A DNA stretch of 64,000 bases from Megaustenia siamemsis (lineage: Eukaryota; Mollusca; Gastropoda; Stylommatophora; Ariophantidae). Made by a program: the position numbers and the translations under genes. The notes beneath the pieces were generated by a model, which did no database searches, was not told the origin of the DNA, and saw only the letters and a program-made list of their open reading frames with translations. Numbering within the stretch: the first letter of the stretch is position 1; each line of letters begins with the position of its first letter. The stretch covers positions 55,496,833-55,560,832 of the forward strand of contig JAVIAB010000159.1 in NCBI GenBank assembly GCA_032433765.1, written 5' to 3'. Shown one piece after another: positions 1-11,459 of the stretch.

Positions 1-1490
1 AAATAAATCTACTTAATTTTTTTAATTCATCCTGGCACTGATAGCAGCATAATTCCCATATAATTTGTACATCCCTGTAAACTTCCTTTCTAATGGTAGT
101 TGATCATATAACCTTCGTCCGTCTCCCAAATGTTATCTAATAGAGTATGTAACATCATGGTAGAGGTGTTAATATTCCGAAGGAATTTCATCTGACCCTA
201 TGGCTTTACCATTTTTTAAAAAATAACTTCTGCTGGTAGTATATCTTGAGGATTATTTGAGCCGGGTCTGTTCCAAAAGTTCTTCAAAGTGCTATTTCCA
301 TCTCTCTAGGTGTTCCCTTATAGTACTAGGCAGATTTCCTGTCTCATCTCTAATAAAAGCAGCGATCTGTTTGGATTTTCCACATAATTTTCTGTGTACT
401 GTTGTACAGTGCTTTATAATTCCTTTTATTTGCTGCTTCCTCTGCCTCTTTAGCTAGATCATCTATATATTTCCTCTGGCCTCTTTTACTCTCTCCAGAA
501 TGATTCTGCGTAATATATTTCTTTGGCACTGATAACGGCTACCATGGAGCGCCCTTCTGCTTTGTCAGTGTATGTGATGGTGCAGGTTGTCATAGGCTGA
601 CGTGTTCATCTTTTGATGTTACTCGTCCATGTTAGTCGTGGTCTGCCTCTGCCTCTTTTACTTTGTATTTTCCCCTCCAAGATTACTTTTAGTAGGCTGT
701 TGTGTCTTTTAACATGGCCCAAAAAACCGCATTTGTCGTGTATGAATTGTGCTTAGTAGTTTTCTTTTCATTGTTAGTTGTTTTAAGACTTCATCGTTTG
801 TTTTCTTTTCCTTCCATCCAATTCTACCTATTCTTCTATATATCCACATTTCAAAGGCTTCAATTCTCTGTTTGGTTTTATTGTCTAATGTCCATGTTTC
901 TGCACCATATAGGAATATTGAGAAGACAACATTTTGCTATTCTTAGTTTTAGCCCTGATCTTATTTGCTTTGATGTTAGTATATTTTTCATGGCATTATC
1001 GTTATTTTCACCATTCATATTCTTTTGCTTATTTCAGTTTTACATTTTCCATTACTGGTTATAGTATGACCAAGGTAGTTGTAGTTCTGATCAATCTCCA
1101 GGTCTATTCCTTCAATTCTGATATCCACTTCCTGGTTTTGAATATTTCTTTGTTTATTTCATAGTTTTTTTTCTTTTGATATTCATATCTAATCCATATT
1201 TATTTTTTTCTGCTTGTCATGTGTAATTCATTAAGTAATGTTGTAGATCTTTATGATTTTCGGGTACTAACACAGTATCATCAGCATATTTTAGGTTGAT
1301 GATCATCTTTCCATTAATGTTTAGGTATGGCATTTATGTGATGTTTTAAAGATTTTCTCGGTGTTTATATTGTACAAGCATGGTGATAGGATGCATCCCT
1401 GTTTTACTCCTCTTTTTATAACATAGGTATCGAGTTCTCTTTGTTATATTTTATTATCGCTGTTTGCCCGCAGTATAAATTATTTATCTC
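1..1490 (-). mobile_element. Degenerate RTE-type LINE, reverse-transcriptase 3' half
   Basis: On the minus strand, interrupted frames carry reverse-transcriptase signatures. A stretch reading GVKQGCILSPCLYN lies around 1,370-1,420 and a KYADDTVLV catalytic box around 1,270-1,295. The later 'NYLGHTITSNG' block lies near 1,050-1,080, and a C-terminal block with FLGHVKRHNSLLK and GRGRPRLTW near 600-730. Stops and frameshifts separate these blocks, so no intact protein remains. The block order and wording match the RTE-type element at 15,160-16,509, and a related C-terminal piece lies at 40,680-40,860. The element continues off the left edge. Clade assignment is by motif recognition only. Confidence 0.7.
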
Positions 1491-1562
1491 AGTCATCCTT
1501 TAAAACTGGGAACTATTGATATGGTGATACGAGGGATCAACAACAAGATATTTTTCTGACAC

Positions 1563-1671
1563 CGTAATCTCTGATAAACTCACAGACAGCGTAATCTCTG
1601 ATAAACTCACAGACAGCGTAATCTCTGATAAACTCACAGACAGCGTAATCTCTGATAAACTCACCGACAGC
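1563..1671. repeat. 27-bp tandem repeat, about 4 copies
   Basis: Four near-identical units beginning cgtaatctctgataaactca follow one another. Because the unit is a multiple of three, it keeps a frame open on the minus strand (repeated EFIRDYAVC), which creates an artificial ORF extending to about 1,944. Confidence 0.85.
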
Positions 1672-1729
1672 ATTACGAGTGACGTCGATAATTTTTTTTT
1701 TTTCGCTGTTGTTGAAAAGTTGAGATTGT

Positions 1730-2465
1730 TTAACAGCTGTTGAACGGACTCTTTTCAATATTGGATATTCAGATGAGGCCAAAATCAAAGCAGAATCCAT
1801 AATTACCGAGCTAGTCGAAACACTGGGATGTGCTGTTGGTGACACATGTGAAAAAGATGATGGTGTTGTTGTCGATACACCATGAGGGCTGAGTGAACAT
1901 GTTGTCGAAATGACAGATGCTGTTGTCGTTAATTGTTCTTTCAACAGAGATCTCTTTTGGTAATGATCATGTGAAGGATCGTAATGTTATGACAGACAGA
2001 GGTAGTTGAAACATGGAATCTTTGCATCAACCTACGACTTGGTAAAATCTTGTAGCTGGTGGTTCTGGTGTAAGTAATATAAAATTTATGTTGAGAGAGG
2101 TGTCACTGAAAATGTTACTAGTGATGTGCCTGGTGTCTGCATGGAACTGTTCCTGTACACCATTGGAACTGTCTGTGTTATGTGTGAGATATATCATCTG
2201 ACCCTCAGTTTGGTTGTATCCTAGATGTGTTGAAGTGAAGAGATTTCCATCTTGCAGATACACCTGCAAATGATCGCCTTTTCCAGCAAAGTGTCACAGG
2301 TGACTTCCAACCGCTGAGAGTTATTTTCACGATGCATAGTTTAAGAGCTGTTGAACTGTTCTCTTCTCAATATTGCATATTCAGATGAGTCCAGAATCAA
2401 GGCTGAATCCATAATGACTGAGCTACTCGAAACACTGAGATATGCTGTTGTGACACATGTGAACA
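1730..2465 (-). repeat. Direct duplication with possible remnants of a secreted or membrane protein exon
   Basis: The stretch at about 1,735-1,855 recurs in diverged form at about 2,340-2,460; both translate on the minus strand to a conserved SSVIMDSALIL core. Between them, 2,027-2,300 on the minus strand is open and reads like an extracellular segment (HLQVYLQDGNLFTSTHLGYN and similar, with N-glycosylation sites). I do not recognise the family. It could be an exon fragment of an immunoglobulin-like or MEGF-like surface protein, or chance. Confidence 0.35.
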
Positions 2466-2469
2466 AAGT

Positions 2470-4650
2470 TTATTAACCTGATAAGAATAATGTATAACCA
2501 AAAAAAAAACAGACACTCTTTTCTTTATAAAAACCAACATTTTAAATTTATATTTTAATATATATGTTTTGCAAACATTTTAATAGAAAAATATCCGCCA
2601 TGTGAGAATATCCATGTTGTAGTTTTTCTACGATGTAGTTGGAGGCATCGGTTGCAAACTGTTATATCGCGAGTCTAGCGCTCACGTCAGAATCGTAAAT
2701 GGAGGATCGTAGGTTTCTCGCGAGGTTAAAAATTTTTAAAAAATTTTTAAAAATTTTTAAAATAAAAAAAAAAACGCGTTGTGTATGACTGGTAGTTTGT
2801 CAATTGCAGCATGGACTTGTTGGGTATCAGGTTTATCGCACGTTTGATAGTTTTAGAAGTTGCGATTTTTTTTCGTTTTACTTATTACATCTCGAATTAT
2901 GGCGCTCGTTTCCTTCTCGATTTTTTTTAAAAGAGACGCTATTTATCCTGATTTTGACGTTAGCGGTTGAAGAATAGGCTGTATAACTAAAGCTATGGTT
3001 GCTATTCTTCTCGCAAATCTGTGCCTGTCACAGGCAACCTACATCCACGTTGAGCGTCTATACTCTGTAAGATCATCCAAATGATGGACTGTCACCAACT
3101 CTTCGGAAAACGTCACCTAAAGTAATTTGAAATTTTAAAATGTTAAAGTATCTTAACAATATACTAAACAAAAAAAATGCGCTGGAGAGAGAATGAGATA
3201 AGACATGCTAACCTTGCGGTCGGTAATTATTGTAAAATACTCAGCTCACTAATATACATAGCGCTCTTCCCAATTAGCGTATTGGTTTGAGTTATTCTAG
3301 ATAGTTAGTTTATATATTTTTTTCCTCTCTCTTTTGGAGAGGTAGCGTAAAGGAACACGATGGCTGGTAATTGATACAATTGTCCTAGATGTGAGCGAGT
3401 ATTCTCCAGGCTCAGCTATCTAAATAGAGGTTTTGAGAGTGTTCACGGGACCTGTTAATACTTTACAGATATGGAACCTATCTAGCAGTGTTAACACTGT
3501 GGTTGACTTACCCCAACTGACCACCGCTATCCGTGTATGCAGGAATGCTATTGTTTTTAAGGTTAAATCTGAGCGCGGGAAAAAAAAAGCAATCGATTGA
3601 CTCACGGGAGAGCAGAATTGTTCCATGTCGTACTCACGAAAGCGTGGGAGAATATTTACTGTTCGTTTATGTCGTCACCGAGATTTGCCATTACATATAT
3701 GTATATACACCTGATTATGGTCCGTATCTATCTTAAATACGGTCCCTTTTAAGTCCACGTAGATATAACTATTACTTTATTACTATTATATGTATATATG
3801 CTCACCATATATATGAAATAACTAACGTATCACTACTCCCTAATATGGTAGTTTCACTTTCGGAGTGGGCGTGGTCTATAGCCGGACAACATCGCTCCTA
3901 TTGGAAGTTGATAATGGCGCGAAAAACTGACGTCCATTACATGACTCATTAACCAATTATCCCTCAACTACCATCACCTTTATGATCTTACTCACCCCAC
4001 AATACTTCTATGTCCTATACATATATACGTATATATATCATTGCATCACTCTCCCGGAGGTTCCACCACTTTCCGCCACGGGAAAGTGGTGGTATCCTAC
4101 TATATATCTCGTGTACTTATAGGAGTAAATCTTTCCTCCTACCTCCTTCCTCTTTGTTCATCTAAAAAATTCAAATTCAAAACACCGCCTCTCACTACTC
4201 GTGATATCCATACTGTGTATTCATGATTGCGTATTGAAAGTTATCTTTTAGCCACTTTTCGCCCACTGGTCCAGACGAAGTCTGAGACTGAACTGATTTT
4301 GAATGTAATAATATTACAAGTATTATTTGTCTTCTCTTACTTCGTCCAGCTGTGTTTATAAAGTAGCGCTCACTTCATTTGCACCATCATCGACAATAAT
4401 AGCTAGTTGTTGGCTTTGGGATTGACTTGTTGAACACAAATAAAGAAGAACAATCAGCACTCATTTCAGGATGGCTGAAACCAATATATGTTGTCAGGGA
4501 TCGTAATTAATCAGTATAACAGAAGCACTGTTTTATCGAAATTTAAACATCCCATTGTCATGATTTCTCTGTTTTTTCCTTACGTATACTTCATCTATTT
4601 GTTAATTCTGTTTAACTAGTTTATTTTATTGTATGCAACAATGCAATATT
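2470..4650. other. Non-coding stretch without a recognisable gene
   Basis: Only short structures are visible: an A/T-rich run of repeated aaattttta at 2,725-2,765, several (TA)n-like patches near 3,690-3,840 and 4,010-4,040, and a 12-bp perfect hairpin at 4,063-4,092. No open frame shows protein-like composition. Confidence 0.6.
4063..4092. repeat. Perfect 12-bp inverted repeat (hairpin)
   Basis: The arm ccaccactttcc at 4,063-4,074 is followed by a 6-base loop and its exact reverse complement at 4,081-4,092. It could form a cruciform or an RNA stem-loop; no poly-U run follows it and no function can be assigned. Confidence 0.8.
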
Positions 4651-4904
4651 GCATTTCTACATCATATTATTGACATGTCTAACGCAATTCCATTCAATAA
4701 CTATAAATGCTTTTCCTATTGCCTTTGTCGCTTTGAAGAAAAACTCAATTTATTGTAGCTGGGGAAATGGAAAGGTGAGGGGGGGGGGGGTGAGGAGGGG
4801 GAAGGCGGCGGTCAAATATCCAATTGTCTGATATGTGTATTAGACTTCTAGAAAAATTAAAAGACTTTGTGTTCCAATTATAATATGAGTCGAACACTCA
4901 GCTG

Positions 4905-6000
4905 TACACATTTGTAAGCGTTTCTTGTAATCTTATCTTTTAAGACCATATTTGATTGCTTTACCTTGAGTTATACATACCAACAACACCTTAATCAATT
5001 ATCGGCCGCCTTTGTTTCTTCTTTTTAATACATACTCTGACACAACATTTGTTGTTCATCTATTCAATTTCTCTCCTTTCTTTCATTATCTATATCATAT
5101 TCTATTTATTCTATTCTAATCTTCTTGTCCATTTTGGTCACTACCATATATTGGACCGTTCCCCGTCGAACGGCCCTCCCTACTCTATCTATTTGCTGTT
5201 GCCGGTTCCGTTACTGCTCTCTACTGATCCGCCTTCTGACTGAAGCTATCTTCTTTCTTGGCTTCCAACTGTCGTACTGTCGCTATTGGAGAGCATAACA
5301 GATGGTCAGGTCGTTGTGACACCTATGGTACCATTCTTAATATGTAATCTGTCGTATTAAGGCCACCTGCCTGCTGGCCTCTCAATGCCGAATTTCTAAC
5401 TGCTGCTATTACTAACTGTTCAGACGTTCCTAGCTTGTTCCACCTTTTAACTCAAGCTATCTCCGTGGGCTTTCATTTCATGCCTTTGTCACTCGCTTAT
5501 GTTGGACCGTTCCCCATCGAACGGCCCTCCCTACTCTATCTAATTGCTGTTGCTAACCAAATTAAGTTGGACCGTTCCACATTGAACGGCCCTCCCTACT
5601 CTATCTATTTGCTGCTGCCTGTTCCGTTGCTTCTGTTAGTCCAGCTCTCTAATTGTCTGCCACTGTTGGCATTTGTTGTATGCTCATCTGCTGGTTGGAC
5701 CTCTCTGCTTGTTCCTCCTTTTAACTCAAGCTGTCTTCTTGTGCTTCCATCCCAGCTGTTTCATGGCTCTCAATTGTCCAGCTGTTCTCTGAGGCTGTTG
5801 ATCTCCAACTGAACTATATTGGCTTCCTTTTCCAACCGTCCAGTCCAACTACGTCATCCTAATTTCCTACGTCATCCTCTTTTCCAGTTCATCTTTCTTT
5901 TTCTGCGCATTGTATTGCACCGATTTTGCCTCTAACTCATTTAGTGCGCAATTCTCTTTTACAAGGCCAACCAAGATATCTGTACTTCATTTGTCTCCAC
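4905..6000. repeat. Left-arm-specific segment with three copies of a ~50-bp hairpin-containing repeat
   Basis: The right arm runs straight through the corresponding position, so this segment is extra in the left arm, inside the 83-bp minisatellite. It contains three copies, starting near 5,152, 5,501 and 5,567, of a module that opens ttggaccgttcc and continues cggccctccctactctatct. Each copy has a small internal inverted repeat (ccgttc...gaacgg). The open frames here are pyrimidine-rich and not protein-like. Confidence 0.55.
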
Positions 6001-6350
6001 TCGCTCTAAGACTTTGTTTTCCAATTATAATATGAGTCGCACACTCAGGCCAACCAAGCTATCCGTCCTACCTTTTTCTCCACTCGCTCTAAGACTTTGT
6101 GTCCCAATTATAATATGAGTCAAACATTCAGGTCAACCAAGCTATCTGTCCTACATTTTTCTCCACTCGTTCTAAGACTTTGTGTTCCGATTATAATATG
6201 AGTCGCACACTCAGGCCAACCATGCTATCCGTCCTTCATTTTTCTCCACTCGCTCTAAGACTTTGTGTTCCAATTATAATATGAGTCGAACACTCATGCC
6301 GACCAAGCTATCTGTCCTTCATTTTTCTCCACTTGCTCTAAGATTCTGAA
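6000..6350. repeat. ~83-bp minisatellite, left arm, about 4 copies
   Basis: Each unit contains aagactttgtgttccaatta, then atatgagtcgcacactcaggccaacc, and ends in a tctccactcgctc stretch. The same unit is present in inverted orientation at 62,405-62,725, so the array predates the duplication. A single unit also lies at 4,855-4,905. Confidence 0.85.
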
Positions 6351-6574
6351 TTTGTGCATACAATAAATGCGGTTGTAGTGGGGTCCCCATCTTCGTAACT
6401 TTGACATACGAGTACAGTTTTTTCCTAAATTGAAAAGCTGTATTGTCTAATTAATACTGTCGGTACATTTTATTTAGTGCTCACATCTTTAGGGATTCTT
6501 TTGTAACATGTAATTACAATTAGACCTGATGTTCGTCCCTTTCTTCTCTTAATTTGTTAACGAAAGCAGTATAT

Positions 6575-7590
6575 TAGGTATACCTTTCCTTTAATTAAGG
6601 AGGTCTCGGAGGGCCTTTAGGTTTCGCTACACGTAAGGGGCGTATGGTTATGGAAGGTGTGAAATGTGGTAGAATGGTGGAGGGCAAAACAAAACTGACA
6701 AATGACAATATTTTGTTGGATTTTAAGTGGAAATTAAAGATTCCAATGGGATTTTAGAGGCAGATTGGTATATAATGTGTGATGAGCTGTGGAAAAGTGA
6801 GAGAGTGGATTTAAAAGGAGGGGGGGGGGGATGGGAAATTACTGATCAATATAATGGTTAACATAGGAAGCGTATATTAATGTGCCGGTCAAAACAAATC
6901 TGACCAATACATAGTTTATTGTATTGCATTTTATGAAATAATAATGTTTTTTTTTTTACGGCGGTTTGATATGTGCGAGGTGGGGGAAATGTTGTAAAAT
7001 GTGGATTTAATAGTAGTGGGCAACCCACAATTGACCAATGAGAAAAGATGGTAGTGTGAATGGACCGTATTGTAGTGGGTAGCAGGATTGCGTGAAGATG
7101 TGCAAGCTGCAAAATTTTAAATAGAACAGCACGAAATCGATAGACAGCCGCAAAAGAAAAATTGCCAAATATTATTTTCCTCTGATTGAGTAAGATATAT
7201 AAACATACAACAAGTGGTCGGAGCTTTCTAGCAGGACAAGATGTGTTACGCTAGATTTGTCTACCTCAAATATTTATGTAGGGAAATAATAAAACAGCAG
7301 ACTGCTGTAAAAGCATATATCATTTTTATTTTTGCTTCAGTATGTAATATATTCATATAATATATATGAAAGGTGGTCGAAGTTATTTTAGTGGTGTCTG
7401 AGATTTTCAAGATATATATACCTGCCGAAAAAAGTGATACAGGAAAATGTAATTGCTAGACAAAAGCCATAAAGCAAAATACTATGTTCTTTTCCTTATA
7501 TAGGATATATATATATATAAATTATCAAAAATATTCAGCGATATCTGTTCAAGTCAAATAATAGTAGTGGTTATTATCAAACCGCCCTTA
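6575..7590. other. Left-arm-specific non-coding segment
   Basis: The right arm passes directly from the counterpart of about 6,560 to that of about 7,620, so this ~1 kb is an insertion on the left or a deletion on the right. It contains poly-G and poly-T runs and two diverged blocks (about 6,640-6,860 and 6,960-7,120) with a shared 'ctgaccaatgaga'-like motif. An inverted relative of that motif lies at about 7,640-7,700. No gene is visible. Confidence 0.45.
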
Positions 7591-7937
7591 AATACATTAA
7601 AATTCAATAACAAACCAATGCATTCATTCTCTTATTGGTCAGTTACCCGCAACTCCCAAGCTATAACATCCACCTCTTCCCTTTCCAACATCGCAGCACC
7701 ACAGACATAACAGTCTGCATTAAAATATCCATTATAATCCACTAAAATTGAGAACAAAATATTTGTATTTGTCAGGTTTAAAAACAATTAATCTATTGTT
7801 TACCACACTTCCCTATCCAATCATGATCATGTACCATACCAAAAATCCCCTAAAGTTACGTTCACATGTCTTCATGAGACCCCCTACTCCTCCCCCTCAA
7901 AAAAAAGAAGCGCCTCGTGTTAAAATAGCACCTTCTA

Positions 7938-7941
7938 AATA

Positions 7942-7974
<33 letters not shown>

Positions 7975-8203
7975 ACTACTACTACTACTACTACTTCTAC
8001 ACTACTACTACTACTACTACTACTACTTCCACACTACTACTACTACTACTACAAAAACAACAACAACTACTACTACTACTACTACTACTACACTACTACT
8101 ACTACTACAACTACTACTACTACTGCTGCTGCTACTACTACTCTACTACACTACTACAACTACTACTACTACTACACTACTACTACTACTACTACTGCTA
8201 CTG

Positions 8204-8242
<39 letters not shown>
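7938..8242. repeat. Expanded (ACT)n microsatellite
   Basis: About 300 bp of imperfect (ACT/TAC)n with interruptions. The matching place in the right arm (61,818-61,859) has only about 42 bp of (TAG)n, so the array expanded on the left or contracted on the right. The open frame across it encodes only Thr/Leu/Tyr runs and is an artefact. Confidence 0.95.
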
Positions 8243-8299
8243 ATACCACTAACGGATATGCTTAAAACATGTCTGAACCTCAAGACTGTTGTTTAATTG

Positions 8300-10585
8300 A
8301 ATACAATTTGATGGACGATAAAAACCATAGCATTTGGTTATGGAAGACCATGACATCAATGAAACGAATTAAAACCCATAATTACTCAACCGACCAGTGC
8401 CAGTGGAATTTTACGAAATAATATCTCATTTTCCAAACAAAGAAAGTTAGCTGTAGTCCCCATCACAGCTGTCTCAGTACACGCCAAAATACATAAGGCG
8501 AAATGGCATAGATTGGGAACATCAACAATCTGTTCCCGTCATACGATATCGTCATTCATAGTACGCAATCGGAATATCGAAACACGATTACAACTGATGA
8601 AACGCACCGCTCACGGTGTGCATAGAAAACTTAACTAAGTAGCTCCGGCAGCGAGCTAGACTTGGATCATGAGGAAACTGCAGCAAGGAACACTTTTCAG
8701 ACACAGCCTTTAACATTTCCTGCCGCATGTCCGCGATATTGACCGGAATTTCACGTCCTCCTGAAAATGTTGGTCGTCATATATTTTTGTTTATGTATAT
8801 CGTTTAATAATGTTAGGATATCGTTTATTTCGCCAAATCCGAACATATGAAACACAGTTACACGTCGGATTGTCCTCATCAAACAATAGATCGTAAACTC
8901 CAAGATCTCCCTGTTAATATGAATTTGTGAAATGATCAACCAATTCACAAGTCTACTTTCGTTTTAAGGTATCACTGTTGAATCCACACAGCATCCCTCC
9001 TGATTAACATGAAAACCCAGGAGTCAAACCGGGGCTGGAATGCCAGGAACAAGCCTCTTACATTTCGCCCTACATTATAAGCGGAAGGCCCTTTCAGTGG
9101 TGTACGATCAGACATCATGATGACGTAGCCCACACAACAATGGATGCTATCACAAACGCCCGATTACTCCAGTGAATGCAGCAGACAACGCAGGAAACAC
9201 TGTAACGATGGTTCAAAATCCCTAAAGTGAAACTTTCGATTGACTCGGCAAAGCATTTCATTTGAATGATTTTTAACTTGTAAATAATTCACATCAAACG
9301 ACGGTCATTGAACACATCACTCAATACGTTGATGTAAACCGCATATTAACTCAGAGACGGGGGAAGGTCATATTCACACCATTTGACCTGCCAAAGAGGA
9401 ATATTGTCATGTGCAAGACTCAGCAACATCGGCGCAAATCCAATAAATATAACATCACAAGCCCAATAGTCCTGGTTGTCCCTTTGTTTCAGCATGTAGT
9501 TTTCCCACGAAACATAAATCCAACTCATTGACAGAATTTTCCAACCCATAATGACATCTCTTCCCACCTATGTCAAGGACACCAACCATGCCCTCACTAT
9601 CTCTTCTTCACTTTCCCTTACCCCAGAGCGTCCGTACCGACATGTCGTCCTCGACGTTTCCTCTCTGTATATACCAATATCCCTTATTCTGATGGCCTAA
9701 TAGCTGTTCACTTCTTTCTCGACCAAAGAATACATCCATCTGTGAATACCTCTACTCTCTTCCGCCTCACTGAACTTATTTTCAACCTTAATATTTCAAT
9801 TTTCATAATCCAATGGTCATTTCTATGATCATGTCAGTGGTTTAGCAATGGAAATCATAGATGGGTCCTAATAATGCTTGCCTCTTCATGTGTCACCATG
9901 AACATCAAACAGTGGACCTGTACAGTGGCTCATTTCCCTTAAATACATCCGGTACACGGCGATTTTAAACTGATTGACTTGCCTGTCAATGACATCTCTA
10001 GGTTTATCGACTACATTGGCAACTTTCATAAAACCATCAAAACTATTTCATATATCTCTACTTCGTCCGTCACCTTTCTTTATCAGATCGTCTCCCTTGG
10101 CACCTCCAGCCGCCACACTTCCGTCTTCTATAAACCCACAGACGCCCACTGATTTCTTCTCTAAACCTCGTCTCATATATCTCACTGCAGAGATTATATT
10201 TCATATTCTCAATGGAGGCGAAGGCGCGCCCCACCCAGCACCAGAGCTGGAAGTCGTCAGTGAGTCATAACTGATGGCTTGCGCCAGGATCGGTGAACCA
10301 GAACCATCCAGACCCTGCTACACCTCTCCGCGGTGCCTCCAGAAACAGACTAACCTGTCTAGTCTGGCCAAGCGAGCAGGGATCGAAGAGGGAAGACAAA
10401 CCCGGTACTCAAAAATGTCGGCTGAAGTCGGATGTGTTTGGCCGAAAGGCGCAGATATCACAGTGTTATACTGCAAACTTCAACACAACGTAACTACGTC
10501 CACTTAACGTCCTTTTAAGGGCGGATGACGAGGAGGAAGTCTACGGTTCGTATCCGCTAGAATACCTCAAATCATCGGGCGACCG

Positions 10586-10639
<54 letters not shown>

Positions 10640-11440
10640 ATTCTCAATTATTACGACTTCGCCTTATCTGTCAGGATGATCACGATTTTCTCCAACAGGC
10701 CCAGCTGATATTAAGTTTCTTTAGGCGTCGTCTTTATCATTACTCGGTTCTTCAATCTGCCTTCCAACGAGTTCTGAACATTTTCCGACCGATGGCACTC
10801 ACGCATCCAACTTTCTCCAAAAGAACGATATTTACCCTCACCTACCACCCTCAAAATTTGGCTGCTGTGATGATCCTTAACCGGTTCCGCGCCATTCTCA
10901 AACTCGCATCCGTTTATCCGCCTACTTTTTAGTGATCTTCCTTTAGTCGCCTTCAAATGGGACAGGAGTGTGAGAGATATTCTTGTCACGAGCCGTCTCC
11001 ACCGTTTGCATAACTTTTGACCATGTGCTTTGCACCGATTCGGTCTTGTTCCCTAATAGGCGATTCGACATCAAGGAGGGGTTTATTTGTGCTTCACGGA
11101 GTATCATCTACGCCTTAATGTGTAAGCATTGCCAGATGACATATGCAGGCGAGTCGGGAGAGACGATTGAGTCCCATATTTCGTGAGCATCTTTGTGATG
11201 TTGAGCAAAAGACTTGCAACCCAATGTCTACCCATTCAACTCCCCTGGTAATAGTGGCAAACCTGACATGCAAGTTACTTGCATTGTCTTATGTCACTTC
11301 AGTAATCGTAGCCGGTTCGTCCTTGATAATCATCTCATTGTCCAGTTGGGTTCACTGTCCCCCAAAGGCATGAGCATATCGCTATCATACACATAGGACA
11401 CCTACCACACATTTCTTACCCCAATGCGCTACAAAACCTA
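8300..11440 (+). mobile_element. Penelope-like element, left arm (inactive)
   Basis: A degenerate retroelement reads on the plus strand. Its reverse-transcriptase region includes DVSSLY followed, in another frame, by TNIPYSDG at about 9,650-9,690. Further on is a FYKPTDAH-like motif near 10,130-10,150. The C-terminal part (about 10,960-11,370) has the Penelope GIY-YIG endonuclease pattern: a stretch ending IIYALMCKHCQMTYAGESGE, then the REHL...STH and SPGNSGKPDMQV blocks in other frames. A 2-bp insertion at about 9,668-9,673 separates DVSSLY from TNIP, and the same lesion is in the right-arm copy. The part at 8,310-8,930 is a 5' region also dispersed elsewhere in the window. A retroposon interrupts the element at 10,214. 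Confidence 0.8.
10214..10636 (+). mobile_element. Short retroposon with (CAT)n tail inserted in the Penelope-like element
   Basis: The 12-bp sequence catattctcaat occurs at 10,202-10,213 and again at 10,637-10,648, flanking a 423-bp insert that ends in about 50 bp of (CAT)n. The right-arm Penelope copy (around 59,925) has the target once and no insert. The body resembles, by eye, the 3' segment at 18,875-19,205 (shared cores such as ggctgaa.tcggatg and ggcgcaga...cacagtg). It is therefore a mobile family, here called R: either a SINE or a LINE 3' end. No protein is encoded. Confidence 0.8.
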
Positions 11441-11459
11441 TAGTAGCCTCCGTCAGTCA

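Noticed and set aside
1563..1671. CRISPR-like direct repeats
   Set aside because: Units are contiguous with no unique spacers, and the genome is eukaryotic; the same holds for all other arrays in the window.
7748..8296. 182-residue open frame rich in Thr and Leu
   Set aside because: It is the translation of the (ACT)n microsatellite.
8593..8625. Hammerhead-ribozyme-like ctgatga ... hairpin ... gaaaac in the Penelope 5' region
   Set aside because: The hairpin is present, but stems I and III are not evident, and other copies lack the ctgatga core.
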